Positions 1-6,630 of a DNA stretch of 11,043 nt are shown one piece after another. The notes beneath the pieces are model-generated. The model was not told the DNA's origin and did no database searches. It saw only the letters and a list, made by a program, of their open reading frames with translations. The stretch spans positions 1 to 11,043 of the forward strand of contig CAIXXI010000134.1 in the NCBI GenBank assembly GCA_903923345.1, read 5' to 3'. The translations under genes were made by a program, and so were the position numbers. Source of the stretch: an uncultured Burkholderiales bacterium (GTDB lineage: Bacteria; Pseudomonadota; Gammaproteobacteria; Burkholderiales; Burkholderiaceae_E). Position 1 is the first letter of the stretch. Every line of letters begins with the position of its first letter.

Positions 1-4
1 CCAT
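1..4 (-). CDS. lpxB: Start codon of the next gene, probably lpxB (lipid A disaccharide synthase), cut by the window edge
   Basis: Only an ATG (complement of positions 2-4) and one further base lie inside the window, so the protein itself cannot be seen. The start is supported by a purine-rich ribosome-binding sequence, AAGGCGG, five bases upstream and overlapping the lpxA stop codon. The name lpxB rests on established gene order: in many proteobacteria lpxD-fabZ-lpxA is followed directly by lpxB, which joins UDP-diacylglucosamine to lipid X. The identity is therefore inferred from position alone. Confidence 0.5.
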
Positions 5-9
5 GGTCG

Positions 10-16
10 CCGCCTT
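10..16 (-). promoter_or_regulatory. Ribosome-binding site for the gene after lpxA (probable lpxB)
   Basis: On the minus strand the lpxA stop TGA runs straight into AAGGCGG, then five bases, then ATG. The binding site shares its first A with the stop codon, so ribosomes ending lpxA are well placed to start the next gene. Confidence 0.5.
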
Positions 17-870
17 CAGCGCACGATGCCGCGTTCGACTGAAGACAGGAATCCGAGCAGCAGTTCGATCGACTGGGAAGCACTCAATGCACTGGCAGGT
101 GGCACATCAGGCTGAACATCGGGCGTCGTCGGCTGGTCTGGTGCGCCGCTGATCAGTGACTGTAACTGGGACTGCAGTGCCTCGCGCGCCTGCTGCAGCG
201 TCAGCCCCGAGCGGTACACGGTCTTGTAGGCCTGACGCAGCGCGCCGAGCGCGGCTGCATCGAAGCCGCGGCGGCGCAAACCTTCGGTGTTCATGCCATG
301 CGCCTGAGCGGTATTGCCCGAGGCCATCACAAACGGCGGAATATCCTGCAGCACGATCGTGCCGGTGGCGGTCATGGCGTGCGCGCCGATCTTGCAGAAC
401 TGATGCACCTGGGAACAGCCGCCCAGAATCACCCAGTCACCGATCTTCACATGCCCCCCCAGATTGGTGGTGTTGGCAAAGATGGTGTGCGAGCCGATCA
501 CGCAGTCATGGGCAATGTGCACGTAGGCCATGACCCAGTTGTCGTTGCCGATGCGGGTGAGGCCCTCGTCTTGAGTCGTGCCGCGGTTGACCGTGACGCA
601 CTCACGAAAGGTGTTGCGATCGCCGATCTCAAGTCGGGTCGGTTCGCCCCGATATTTCTTGTCCTGGGGCGCGCCGCCCAGCGTGGCATGCGAATGAACG
701 ATGTTGTCCCGGCCGAGGACCGTGGGCCCTTCAAGGACCGCATGGGCGCCGATGCGGCTGCCTGCGCCAATTTGAACATCGGCGCCAATCACCGCATAAG
801 GCCCGACCTGCACATCATCAGCCAGTTCGGCGCCGGCATCGACCAGGGCTGTGGGATGAATGCGTGACAT
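16..870 (-). CDS. lpxA: UDP-N-acetylglucosamine acyltransferase LpxA
   Basis: Catalyses the first step of lipid A synthesis in the cytoplasm, moving a beta-hydroxyacyl chain from acyl carrier protein to the 3-OH of UDP-GlcNAc. The 284-residue protein has a left-handed beta-helix of hexapeptide repeats (IG-x4 pattern, residues about 5-185), the QDxKYxGEPT loop at 69-78, the catalytic His in HIAHDC (H121, equivalent to E. coli H125), VHQFC at 155-159, and the C-terminal motif NTEGLRRRGF at 194-203. The ATG at 868-870 was chosen because MSRIHPTA matches the family N-terminus and an AGGAGT site precedes it. An upstream start at 936 would lie inside fabZ. The protein is about 22 residues longer than the 262-residue E. 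coli enzyme because of a Pro-rich stretch at about 241-264. Thr169 occupies the acyl-chain ruler position. It starts 5 bp after fabZ. Confidence 0.97.
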   Translation of the reverse strand: MSRIHPTALVDAGAELADDVQVGPYAVIGADVQIGAGSRIGAHAVLEGPTVLGRDNIVHSHATLGGAPQDKKYRGEPTRLEIGDRNTFRECVTVNRGTTQDEGLTRIGNDNWVMAYVHIAHDCVIGSHTIFANTTNLGGHVKIGDWVILGGCSQVHQFCKIGAHAMTATGTIVLQDIPPFVMASGNTAQAHGMNTEGLRRRGFDAAALGALRQAYKTVYRSGLTLQQAREALQSQLQSLISGAPDQPTTPDVQPDVPPASALSASQSIELLLGFLSSVERGIVR

Positions 871-875
871 CGGTT

Positions 876-1358
876 TCAGACTCCTGACGCCCCGTGCGCC
901 GGCATCTGCGGCGGGTCGATCGCTCGCAGGGTGCACATCAGTTCGGCCTCTGCAGCCACTGCACCGTCGACCGTGGCAGTCGCCTTGAACTTGGAGATCG
1001 AACGTGCAAAACGCAGCACCTCGACCTCCAGGCGCAACTGATCGCCCGGGCCGACCGGTCTTTTGAACCGTGCCCCGTCAATGCCGACGAAATAAAACAC
1101 CGAGCCGGGATCGGATGTCTTGCCCATGGTTGCGAATGACAACACGCCGGCAGCCTGGGCCAGGGCTTCGATCATCAGCACCCCCGGCATCACCGGAATG
1201 TGCGGGAAATGACCCACGAAATACGGCTCGTTGATGGTGACGTTCTTCAGCGCGACGATGCGCTTGCCCGGATCGAGCTCGAGAACACGATCGATCAGCA
1301 GGAAGGGATAACGATGCGGGAGGTATTCGAGGATGCCTCGAATGTCGATAGGGGTCAT
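876..1358 (-). CDS. fabZ: 3-hydroxyacyl-ACP dehydratase FabZ
   Basis: Dehydrates 3-hydroxyacyl-ACP to trans-2-enoyl-ACP in type II fatty acid synthesis, as a cytoplasmic hotdog-fold enzyme. The 160-residue protein shows LPHRYPFLLIDRV at 13-25, then GHFPHIPVMPGVLMIEALAQ at 49-68, which carries the catalytic pair H50 and E64, and later FYFVGIDGARFKRPV at 88-102. The ATG at 1356-1358 is preceded by AAGGA at a spacing of six bases and overlaps the lpxD stop in an ATGA, so a longer reading from 1637 is rejected. The C-terminus (about 148-160, Pro/Gly-rich) runs slightly past the usual end of the family (E. coli about 151). Lying between lpxD and lpxA, it competes with both acyltransferases for 3-hydroxyacyl-ACP, which sets the balance of phospholipid and lipid A. 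Confidence 0.97.
   Translation of the reverse strand: MTPIDIRGILEYLPHRYPFLLIDRVLELDPGKRIVALKNVTINEPYFVGHFPHIPVMPGVLMIEALAQAAGVLSFATMGKTSDPGSVFYFVGIDGARFKRPVGPGDQLRLEVEVLRFARSISKFKATATVDGAVAAEAELMCTLRAIDPPQMPAHGASGV
880..885 (-). promoter_or_regulatory. Ribosome-binding site of lpxA
   Basis: AGGAGT on the minus strand lies nine bases before the ATG at 868-870. This decides the lpxA start in favour of the 284-residue form over the longer reading that begins inside fabZ. Confidence 0.75.
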
Positions 1359-2419
1359 GAAGGGTCCTTGGGCAAACCGACCAACGTGGACAGCGATCGG
1401 ATGCGCTGACGCAGTGCGGGCAATTGCTTGAGCAGCACAGCCGATCGCTCCCACTGCGCATGCGGCTGGAGCGGCCAGCCTCCAGAGTAATAGCCGGGTT
1501 CGGTGACCGAGCGATCGACCATCGCCATGCCACCGATGATGACGTCGTCGCAGATCCGCAGGTGCCCGACCATGCCGACGCCACCGCCAATCATGCAGCG
1601 GCTGCCGATCACCGCGCTGCCGGCAATACCGGTGCAACCCGCAATCACGGTGTGTTCGCCGATTTGAACGTTGTGACCGATCTGGACCTGGTTGTCGAGT
1701 TTGCAGCCGTTGCCGATCACGGTGTCGTCGAGCGCGCCGCGATCAATGGTGGTGTTGGCACCGATCTCGACGTCGCTGCCGATGCGCACCGAGCCCAGCT
1801 GCGCGATTTTCACAAAGCCTTGCTTCGAGGGAGCAAACCCGAAACCGTCCGCACCGATGACCGCGCCGGAATGAATGATCACCCGATCGCCCAGCGTGAT
1901 GCCGTCATAGAGCACGACGCCGGCATCGAGCTGGCAGTTCTCACCCATCCTGACGCCGCGTCCGATCGAACAATTCGGACCGATCCGGCACTGCGCACCG
2001 ATCACGGCGTCATCGCCAATCACGGTGCCGGCATCGACGCGAACCTCCGCTCCGAGTTGCACGGACCCGGACAGGTGAGCCGACGGGTGGATGCCTGCGC
2101 CGGCATCCGGGCCCGCGAGCCACTGTGCAAACCACTGCGAAACCCGCGCGTAGGCCACATAGGGGTCTGGCACCAGCAGGCGCGCCGGCACATGGGTCAG
2201 CGATGGGGCGAGCGTTTCACTCACGAGGATGGCCGCTGCCCGGGTTTGATGCGCGGCCGGCAGATAGCGTCGATGGGTGATGAAGCTGAGCGCATCGTCT
2301 TGTGCCGCTTCCAGGGAGGCCAGTCTGCAAATCGGCGTGGCGCCCTCCCCGATCAGCCGTGCATCCAGTCGCCTGGCCACCTCTTCGGCCGTGATCGGAT
2401 TCGGCAGCGGCGGATGCAT
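1355..2419 (-). CDS. lpxD: UDP-3-O-acylglucosamine N-acyltransferase LpxD
   Basis: Adds the second beta-hydroxyacyl chain, as an amide at the 2-position of UDP-3-O-acylglucosamine, in the third step of lipid A synthesis. The 354-residue protein has the N-terminal uridine-binding domain (about 1-105, with LSFITHRRY at 44-52 and PYVAYARV at 86-93). A long hexapeptide beta-helix follows (about 110-300), with IGADGFGFAP at 188-197 and the catalytic His in QIGHNVQIG (H249, equivalent to E. coli H239). A C-terminal helical tail runs from about 318 to 345. Length is close to the family norm (E. coli 341). The ATG at 2417-2419 follows GAGGG, which overlaps the ompH stop, with 12 bp between the genes. 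Its stop overlaps fabZ by four bases. It is one of the two lpx acyltransferases flanking fabZ. Confidence 0.97.
   Translation of the reverse strand: MHPPLPNPITAEEVARRLDARLIGEGATPICRLASLEAAQDDALSFITHRRYLPAAHQTRAAAILVSETLAPSLTHVPARLLVPDPYVAYARVSQWFAQWLAGPDAGAGIHPSAHLSGSVQLGAEVRVDAGTVIGDDAVIGAQCRIGPNCSIGRGVRMGENCQLDAGVVLYDGITLGDRVIIHSGAVIGADGFGFAPSKQGFVKIAQLGSVRIGSDVEIGANTTIDRGALDDTVIGNGCKLDNQVQIGHNVQIGEHTVIAGCTGIAGSAVIGSRCMIGGGVGMVGHLRICDDVIIGGMAMVDRSVTEPGYYSGGWPLQPHAQWERSAVLLKQLPALRQRIRSLSTLVGLPKDPS
1365..1369 (-). promoter_or_regulatory. Ribosome-binding site of fabZ inside the lpxD 3' end
   Basis: AAGGA on the minus strand lies six bases before the fabZ ATG at 1356-1358. It sits within the last codons of lpxD, so fabZ can be started both independently and by coupling through the ATGA overlap. 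Confidence 0.65.
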
Positions 2420-2431
2420 CGCGGTGCGCCC

Positions 2432-2959
2432 TCAGCGCCCTGAATTGAGCGAGCGCAACACCTTCTCGGTCAGGTCGATTCGCGGTGAGGCATAGACCGC
2501 CTCCTGCAGGATCACGTCGTACTTTTCCTGCTCGGCGATCTGCCGGATGACCCGATTGGCCCGCTCGATCACCGAGGCGAGTTCCTCATTGCGGCGCTGG
2601 TTGAGGTCTTCGCGGAACTCGCGCTGCCTGCGCTGGAATTCCCGATCGAGGTCGGCCACCTCGCGCTGGCGCTTGACCCGATCGGATTCACTGAGCACCG
2701 ATGCGTCGCGATCGAGGCGCTCCGAGGCCTGCTTGACCCTTGCAGCCGATTCCTGGAGTTCCTTGTCGCGTCGGGCGAACTCCTGCTCGAGTTTTTGCTG
2801 AGCCGCCTTGGCCGCAGAGGATTCGCGCAGGATGCGTTCGGTGTTGACGAAACCGATTTTCACTGCGTCCTGGGCCCGGGTTTCCATCGGCGCCACCATG
2901 CAGACGATGCCCGCAAGGAGCCAACCCAGCACGAGACCTTGCATCGAATGCGTCTTCAT
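2432..2959 (-). CDS. ompH: Periplasmic chaperone OmpH/Skp
   Basis: Holds unfolded outer-membrane proteins in the periplasm and passes them to the Bam complex. The 175-residue precursor has a signal peptide: basic start, hydrophobic core about 8-24, and likely cleavage after TRA at residue 29. The mature part begins with VKIGFVNTERIL (33-44), the typical first strand of the family. A charged coiled-coil with many Arg, Glu and Gln follows (about 48-145), then a C-terminal strand with KYDVILQEAVYASPRIDLTEKVL (split at 146-157 and 158-168). Its ATG shares one base with the bamA stop (TGATG) and has no clear ribosome-binding site, so translation probably depends on ribosomes leaving bamA. Met6 is an alternative start, also without a good site. 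Being next to bamA fits its role exactly. Confidence 0.95.
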   Translation of the reverse strand: MKTHSMQGLVLGWLLAGIVCMVAPMETRAQDAVKIGFVNTERILRESSAAKAAQQKLEQEFARRDKELQESAARVKQASERLDRDASVLSESDRVKRQREVADLDREFQRRQREFREDLNQRRNEELASVIERANRVIRQIAEQEKYDVILQEAVYASPRIDLTEKVLRSLNSGR

Positions 2960-5235
2960 CAGAAAGCGGTACCCATCTGGAACTGGAAGGACTGAATCTT
3001 GTCTTCGGGCTTGCGGTTGAGCGGGTAACCCAGACTGAGCTTGAGCGGTCCAAGCGGTGAGATCCAGTTCAGGCCGACGCCCGCCGAGGCGCGAAGTTCG
3101 CTGAACTCGAAGCGGGTTGCAAACACGTTGCCGACGTCGACAAAGGTGAACATGCGGATGCCCTGCTCGGTGCTGGCACCCGGCAGCGGGAACAGGAACT
3201 CGGCGCTGCTCACGAACTTCGCCTGTCCGCCAATCGGGAAGCCGTCCGAGTCACGCGGACCGAGGCTGGCCGGCTGAAAGCCGCGTACCGAGCCGATACC
3301 GCCGGCGTAGTAGTTCTTGAAGATCGGATAGACCTGGTTGTCGAGCGCCCAGCCCCGTGCAACCTGAGCCGACAGGCCGACGGTGTAGTCCTTGCTCAAG
3401 GGCCGATACCACTGGATGGAGGCATCGGCGCGGGCATAGCGCAGGTCACCGACCGGGATGGTCACCTCGAGGTTGCTGCCCATGAACAGGCCGCGAGTCG
3501 GGGTGATCGGGCTGTCCCGGCCATCGCGGACCCAGCCGACTGCGCCCAGCAGGGCCCAGCTTTCTTCGCCGAAGGCGTTGACGTAATCCACATAGCGCTG
3601 CGGCGGATTGGTGCCGAGACGGATGCGGTTGTATTCGTAGAGGATGCCGCCGGTGATGCGATCGACTTCGGTGTAGGGAATGCCGAATCTCAGACCTGCG
3701 CCTGCAGTCCGGATGTTGTAGTCGCCCAGCCCCAGGGTCTGCGCATCAAGTGTCCGGTAGTAGACGTTGAAGATGCGCGAGATGCCGTCGGGTGTGAAGT
3801 AGGGATCGACGCTGCTGAAATCGATGGTGCGTTGGGTCTTGCCGGTGTTCAGGCTGATTCCAATCGATTTGCCCGTACCCAGGAAGTTCTGCTGGTTGAT
3901 CGATGCGGTCAGGATCAGCTTGTCGGTACTGGAAATACCCACACCGATCTGAAAGCTGCCTGCCGAGCGTTCGGTGACGGTGACATTGAGGTCGACCTGA
4001 TCCGGTGCGTCCGGCACAGGTGAGGTGTCGATGGTGACATTGCTGATGTAGCCCAGACGCGTGAGCCGCTCGCGTGACAGCCGGATCTTGTCGGTGTCGT
4101 ACCAGGCACTCTCAAACTGACGCAATTCGCGACGGATCACCTCATCGCGGGTGCGCGAGTTGCCGGCGATGTTGATGCGCCGCACGTAGGCGCGTCGACC
4201 GGGATCGACTGCCACATTAAAAAACACCGTGCGCTTTTCGCGATCGACATCGGGGATCGCATTCACGTTCGCAAAGGCGTAGCCGATCGAGCCATAGAGC
4301 TCGGTCATCGAGCGGGTTGATTCGCTCATTCGCTGGCCAGAGAAAATGTCGCCAGGGTGGAGCAGCATCAGGGCGTCGAGCTCTGCGTCGCGCCCGAGGG
4401 TGTTACCCGAAAAGCGATAGCCGGTTACCGTGAACTGCTCGCCCTCGGTGATATTGACCGTGATGTAGACCCGCTCCCGATCCGGGTCGATCGAGACCTG
4501 GGTTGAGTCGATGGCGAATTCGAGATAGCCCCGATTCAGATAGAAGGAGCGAATCCGCTCGAGATCGCCTGCGAGTTTTTCGCGGGCGTACTGGTCGGAT
4601 TTGGTGTACCAGGACAGCCAGGTCGGTGTGGTCAGCGACAATTCATCGCGCAGCTGCCGTTCGGTGAAGGCCTTGTTGCCGATGAAGCGGATGTCGGTGA
4701 TCTTGGCGATTTCGCCTTCTTCAATCGCGATCGAGACATTGACCCGATTGCGCTCGACCGGTGTCACCGTGGAGGTCACTCTCGCGGCATAACGACCCCG
4801 GGCAAGGTACTGACGCTTGATTTCCTGCTCGGCGCGATCAAGCAGCGATCGGTCAAAGATCCGGGATTCGGCAAGACCCAGATCCTTCAGCGCCTTGATC
4901 AGGATGTCATTGGCGATGTCCTTTGAGCCACTGACTTCGACGGCCGCGACGGACGGGCGCTCATCGATGAAGACCACCAGCACATCGCCCTCGACCTCAA
5001 GGCGGACGTCATTGAACAGGCCGGTTGCGTACAGGGATCGGATCGCGCTCGCGGCCCGCTCGTCGGTGACCCGATCGCCGACCTTCAGCGGGAGGTAGCC
5101 GAAGACCGTTCCGGGCTCGACCCGCTGCACGCCAACCAGGCGGATGTCGCGAACGATAAAGGGGTCGAAGGCCCACGCGGCATGGCTCAGCATGCTCGCG
5201 ACGAGCGCGAACATGGATTTCGCAAACGGACGCAT
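2959..5235 (-). CDS. bamA: Outer-membrane protein assembly factor BamA
   Basis: Core of the Bam complex, which folds beta-barrel proteins into the outer membrane. The 758-residue precursor has a signal peptide ending at AAWA (residue 22). Five POTRA repeats occupy about 24-421; their ends are recognisable at VLVVFIDERP (85-94), NVSIAIEEGE (166-175), YITVNITEGE (257-266), VFFNVAVDPG (337-346) and DLNVTVTERS (415-424). The C-terminal barrel (about 425-758) carries the conserved VRGF of loop 6 at 650-653 and ends in Phe, the usual outer-membrane C-terminal signal. The length suits betaproteobacterial BamA and is shorter than E. coli (810). The ATG at 5233-5235 has a strong AGGAG site. It lies 36 bp after rseP and overlaps ompH by one base. 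No truncation is seen. Confidence 0.98.
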   Translation of the reverse strand: MRPFAKSMFALVASMLSHAAWAFDPFIVRDIRLVGVQRVEPGTVFGYLPLKVGDRVTDERAASAIRSLYATGLFNDVRLEVEGDVLVVFIDERPSVAAVEVSGSKDIANDILIKALKDLGLAESRIFDRSLLDRAEQEIKRQYLARGRYAARVTSTVTPVERNRVNVSIAIEEGEIAKITDIRFIGNKAFTERQLRDELSLTTPTWLSWYTKSDQYAREKLAGDLERIRSFYLNRGYLEFAIDSTQVSIDPDRERVYITVNITEGEQFTVTGYRFSGNTLGRDAELDALMLLHPGDIFSGQRMSESTRSMTELYGSIGYAFANVNAIPDVDREKRTVFFNVAVDPGRRAYVRRINIAGNSRTRDEVIRRELRQFESAWYDTDKIRLSRERLTRLGYISNVTIDTSPVPDAPDQVDLNVTVTERSAGSFQIGVGISSTDKLILTASINQQNFLGTGKSIGISLNTGKTQRTIDFSSVDPYFTPDGISRIFNVYYRTLDAQTLGLGDYNIRTAGAGLRFGIPYTEVDRITGGILYEYNRIRLGTNPPQRYVDYVNAFGEESWALLGAVGWVRDGRDSPITPTRGLFMGSNLEVTIPVGDLRYARADASIQWYRPLSKDYTVGLSAQVARGWALDNQVYPIFKNYYAGGIGSVRGFQPASLGPRDSDGFPIGGQAKFVSSAEFLFPLPGASTEQGIRMFTFVDVGNVFATRFEFSELRASAGVGLNWISPLGPLKLSLGYPLNRKPEDKIQSFQFQMGTAF

Positions 5236-5239
5236 GAAA

Positions 5240-5244
5240 CTCCT
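5240..5244 (-). promoter_or_regulatory. Ribosome-binding site of bamA
   Basis: AGGAG on the minus strand sits four bases before the bamA ATG, after a small GC stem-loop. It is one of the strongest such sites in the window, in keeping with bamA being highly expressed. Confidence 0.75.
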
Positions 5245-5249
5245 GGATA

Positions 5250-5265
5250 GCCCCCTTACAGGGGC
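5250..5265 (-). repeat. Small GC hairpin between rseP and bamA
   Basis: The RNA reads GCCCC-UGUAAG-GGGGC, a five-pair stem with a six-base loop, in the 36-bp gap after rseP. It ends five bases before the bamA ribosome-binding site. No U-tract follows, so it does not look like an intrinsic terminator. It may block RNases or tune bamA translation, but at this size it could be chance. Confidence 0.4.
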
Positions 5266-5271
5266 GGCGAC

Positions 5272-6630
5272 TCAGCTGCCAAACAGCCTGCTCAGGTCGT
5301 TGAACAGGGCCACCGCCATCAGGCCCATGATGGCGACAAGGCCGGCCCTCTGACTCACCTGCATGAACCGCTCTGACAGCGGCCGACCCTTGATGGCCTC
5401 AAGTCCGTAATATACCAAATGCCCTCCATCGAGCACCGGGACGGGCAGCAGGTTCAGGACGCCCAGACTGACACTGATCAGCGCCAGAAAACTGATGTAG
5501 GCCAGCACCCCGATGCGCGCCGACTGGCCAGCGAAATCGGCGATCGCGACCGGTCCGCTGAGGTTTTTCCAGGACAGGTCGCCGGTCAGCATCTTGCCCA
5601 GCATGCGCAGCGAAAACCACGACATCTCCCAGGTGTGTTTCAGCCCGTACTGCAGAGCGGAGAACACGCCGTGCTCCACTTTCACCATCTCAAAGCGGTT
5701 CTGCAGGGCAGCGCCGATCCGGCCCACCGTGCGTCCCTTGTCCTCGGCGCGGTCGGAAACCTGCTGCTGAGGCACGACGACGATTCGCTGGTCCACCCCG
5801 TTGCGCCGGACCTCGAGATTGACCTCGCGGCCCGCTGAATCCTTCAAGACGCTGATGAGGTCGCTGGCTCGAACGACCGCCCGCCCGTCAACCAATCGCA
5901 CTTCGTCGCCAGCCAGCAAGCCGGCTTTTGCAGCGCTGCCATCGGGCAACACCGACCCGATGACCACTGTGCCGCCGGCCAGATCAAGACCCAGGATTCG
6001 GAGAAAGTCTTTTTCGATGTCGCCCGAAGACAGACCGCTGGTGTCCAGGCTGACCGATTGGGTTTGTCCGTCGCGGTTGATGGTGACGTTGACCGGACGC
6101 CGCTCGACGATTCCGTCGATCAGGCGCAGGCGCATGGCGTTGAAAGTGGCGACCGGCTCCTCATCGACCGCCATCACCCGATCACCCGCCTTGAACCCGG
6201 CACGTGCGGCGGCCGTCCCGGCTGCTGGGGTGTCCAGCAGGGCTGCCGGCTCTTCGGAACCGACCATGCCCAGTGCTGCATACAAGGCGATCGCCAGCAG
6301 AAAATTGGCCAATGGCCCCGCAATCACGATGGCGGCGCGGCGCGCGAGGCTTTGCCGGTTGAAGGCGCGATGCACTTCGTGCGCAGCAATCGGGGTTTGC
6401 GGATCCTCTCGCTCATCGAGCATCTTGACGTAGCCGCCCAGAGGAATCGGGGCGATCGACCATTCGGTTCGATCGGGGCCCACTGCAAAGCGAACCAGGG
6501 GCGTGCCGAATCCGATCGAAAACCGAAGCACTTTCACGCCACACAGGCGGGCGACGGTGTAATGCCCCAGCTCATGAATGAAGATGAGGATGGCGAGGGC
6601 AAACAGAAAAGCAAGCAAGGTGGTGATCAT
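5272..6630 (-). CDS. rseP: Site-2 intramembrane zinc protease RseP
   Basis: Inner-membrane metalloprotease (M50 family) that cuts the trimmed anti-sigma factor RseA within the membrane and so frees sigma-E during envelope stress; family members also clear remnant signal peptides. The 452-residue protein has the zinc site HELGH (19-23) in the first membrane helix and the PLGGYVKM segment (63-70). A second helix lies near 97-121 and tandem periplasmic PDZ domains at about 125-200 and 215-290. The second catalytic motif NLLPVPVLDGGH (393-404) contains the third zinc ligand D401, and a last helix lies around 428-446. Length matches E. coli (450). The start overlaps the dxr stop by four bases (ATGA), with GGAG eight bases upstream. 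Whether sigma-E is the target here is inferred from the family. Confidence 0.97.
   Translation of the reverse strand: MITTLLAFLFALAILIFIHELGHYTVARLCGVKVLRFSIGFGTPLVRFAVGPDRTEWSIAPIPLGGYVKMLDEREDPQTPIAAHEVHRAFNRQSLARRAAIVIAGPLANFLLAIALYAALGMVGSEEPAALLDTPAAGTAAARAGFKAGDRVMAVDEEPVATFNAMRLRLIDGIVERRPVNVTINRDGQTQSVSLDTSGLSSGDIEKDFLRILGLDLAGGTVVIGSVLPDGSAAKAGLLAGDEVRLVDGRAVVRASDLISVLKDSAGREVNLEVRRNGVDQRIVVVPQQQVSDRAEDKGRTVGRIGAALQNRFEMVKVEHGVFSALQYGLKHTWEMSWFSLRMLGKMLTGDLSWKNLSGPVAIADFAGQSARIGVLAYISFLALISVSLGVLNLLPVPVLDGGHLVYYGLEAIKGRPLSERFMQVSQRAGLVAIMGLMAVALFNDLSRLFGS
5409..5417 (-). promoter_or_regulatory. Possible extended -10 promoter inside rseP, reading toward bamA
   Basis: The minus strand reads TGG-TATATT, close to the extended -10 consensus TGnTATAAT, in one of the few AT-rich patches of the window, about 170 bases before bamA. 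No matching -35 element is visible at 16-18 bases. The sequence also encodes conserved residues (HLVYYG after the DGG motif), which by itself could explain the AT content, so this is only a candidate. Confidence 0.2.

Noticed and set aside
454..460. Run of seven C (G7 in lpxA) as a phase-variation tract
   Set aside because: The run encodes a Gly-Gly in the beta-helix. LpxA is normally essential, and seven bases is short for a contingency locus. It is worth noting only as a possible sequencing-error spot.
298..867. Plus-strand open frame of 189 codons opposite lpxA
   Set aside because: It is the complement of the LpxA hexapeptide repeats, with no recognisable protein features.
871..936. Longer LpxA starting at 936
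   Set aside because: The added 22 residues overlap the fabZ coding end and do not resemble the family. The ATG at 868-870 has a good AGGAGT site.
1359..1637. Longer FabZ starting at 1637
   Set aside because: The extension lies inside lpxD in another frame and reads as Arg-rich shadow sequence. The ATG at the ATGA overlap has AAGGA upstream and gives the family N-terminus.
1424..2443. Long plus-strand open frame (339 codons) opposite lpxD
   Set aside because: It mirrors the 18-base periodicity of the lpxD hexapeptide repeats and has a composition (Asp, His, Ala, Arg-rich) typical of antisense frames in G+C-rich genes. lpxD on the other strand is certain, and no family is recognisable.
2890..2959. 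Lipoprotein signal in OmpH (Cys20)
   Set aside because: The residues before Cys20 (GIV) do not fit a lipobox, and a normal signal-peptidase I site (TRA before Q30) follows.
4216..4221. Run of six A (T6 in bamA) as a slippage or terminator site
   Set aside because: It encodes Phe-Phe in a POTRA beta-strand (VFFNVAV), the frame is intact, and no hairpin precedes it.
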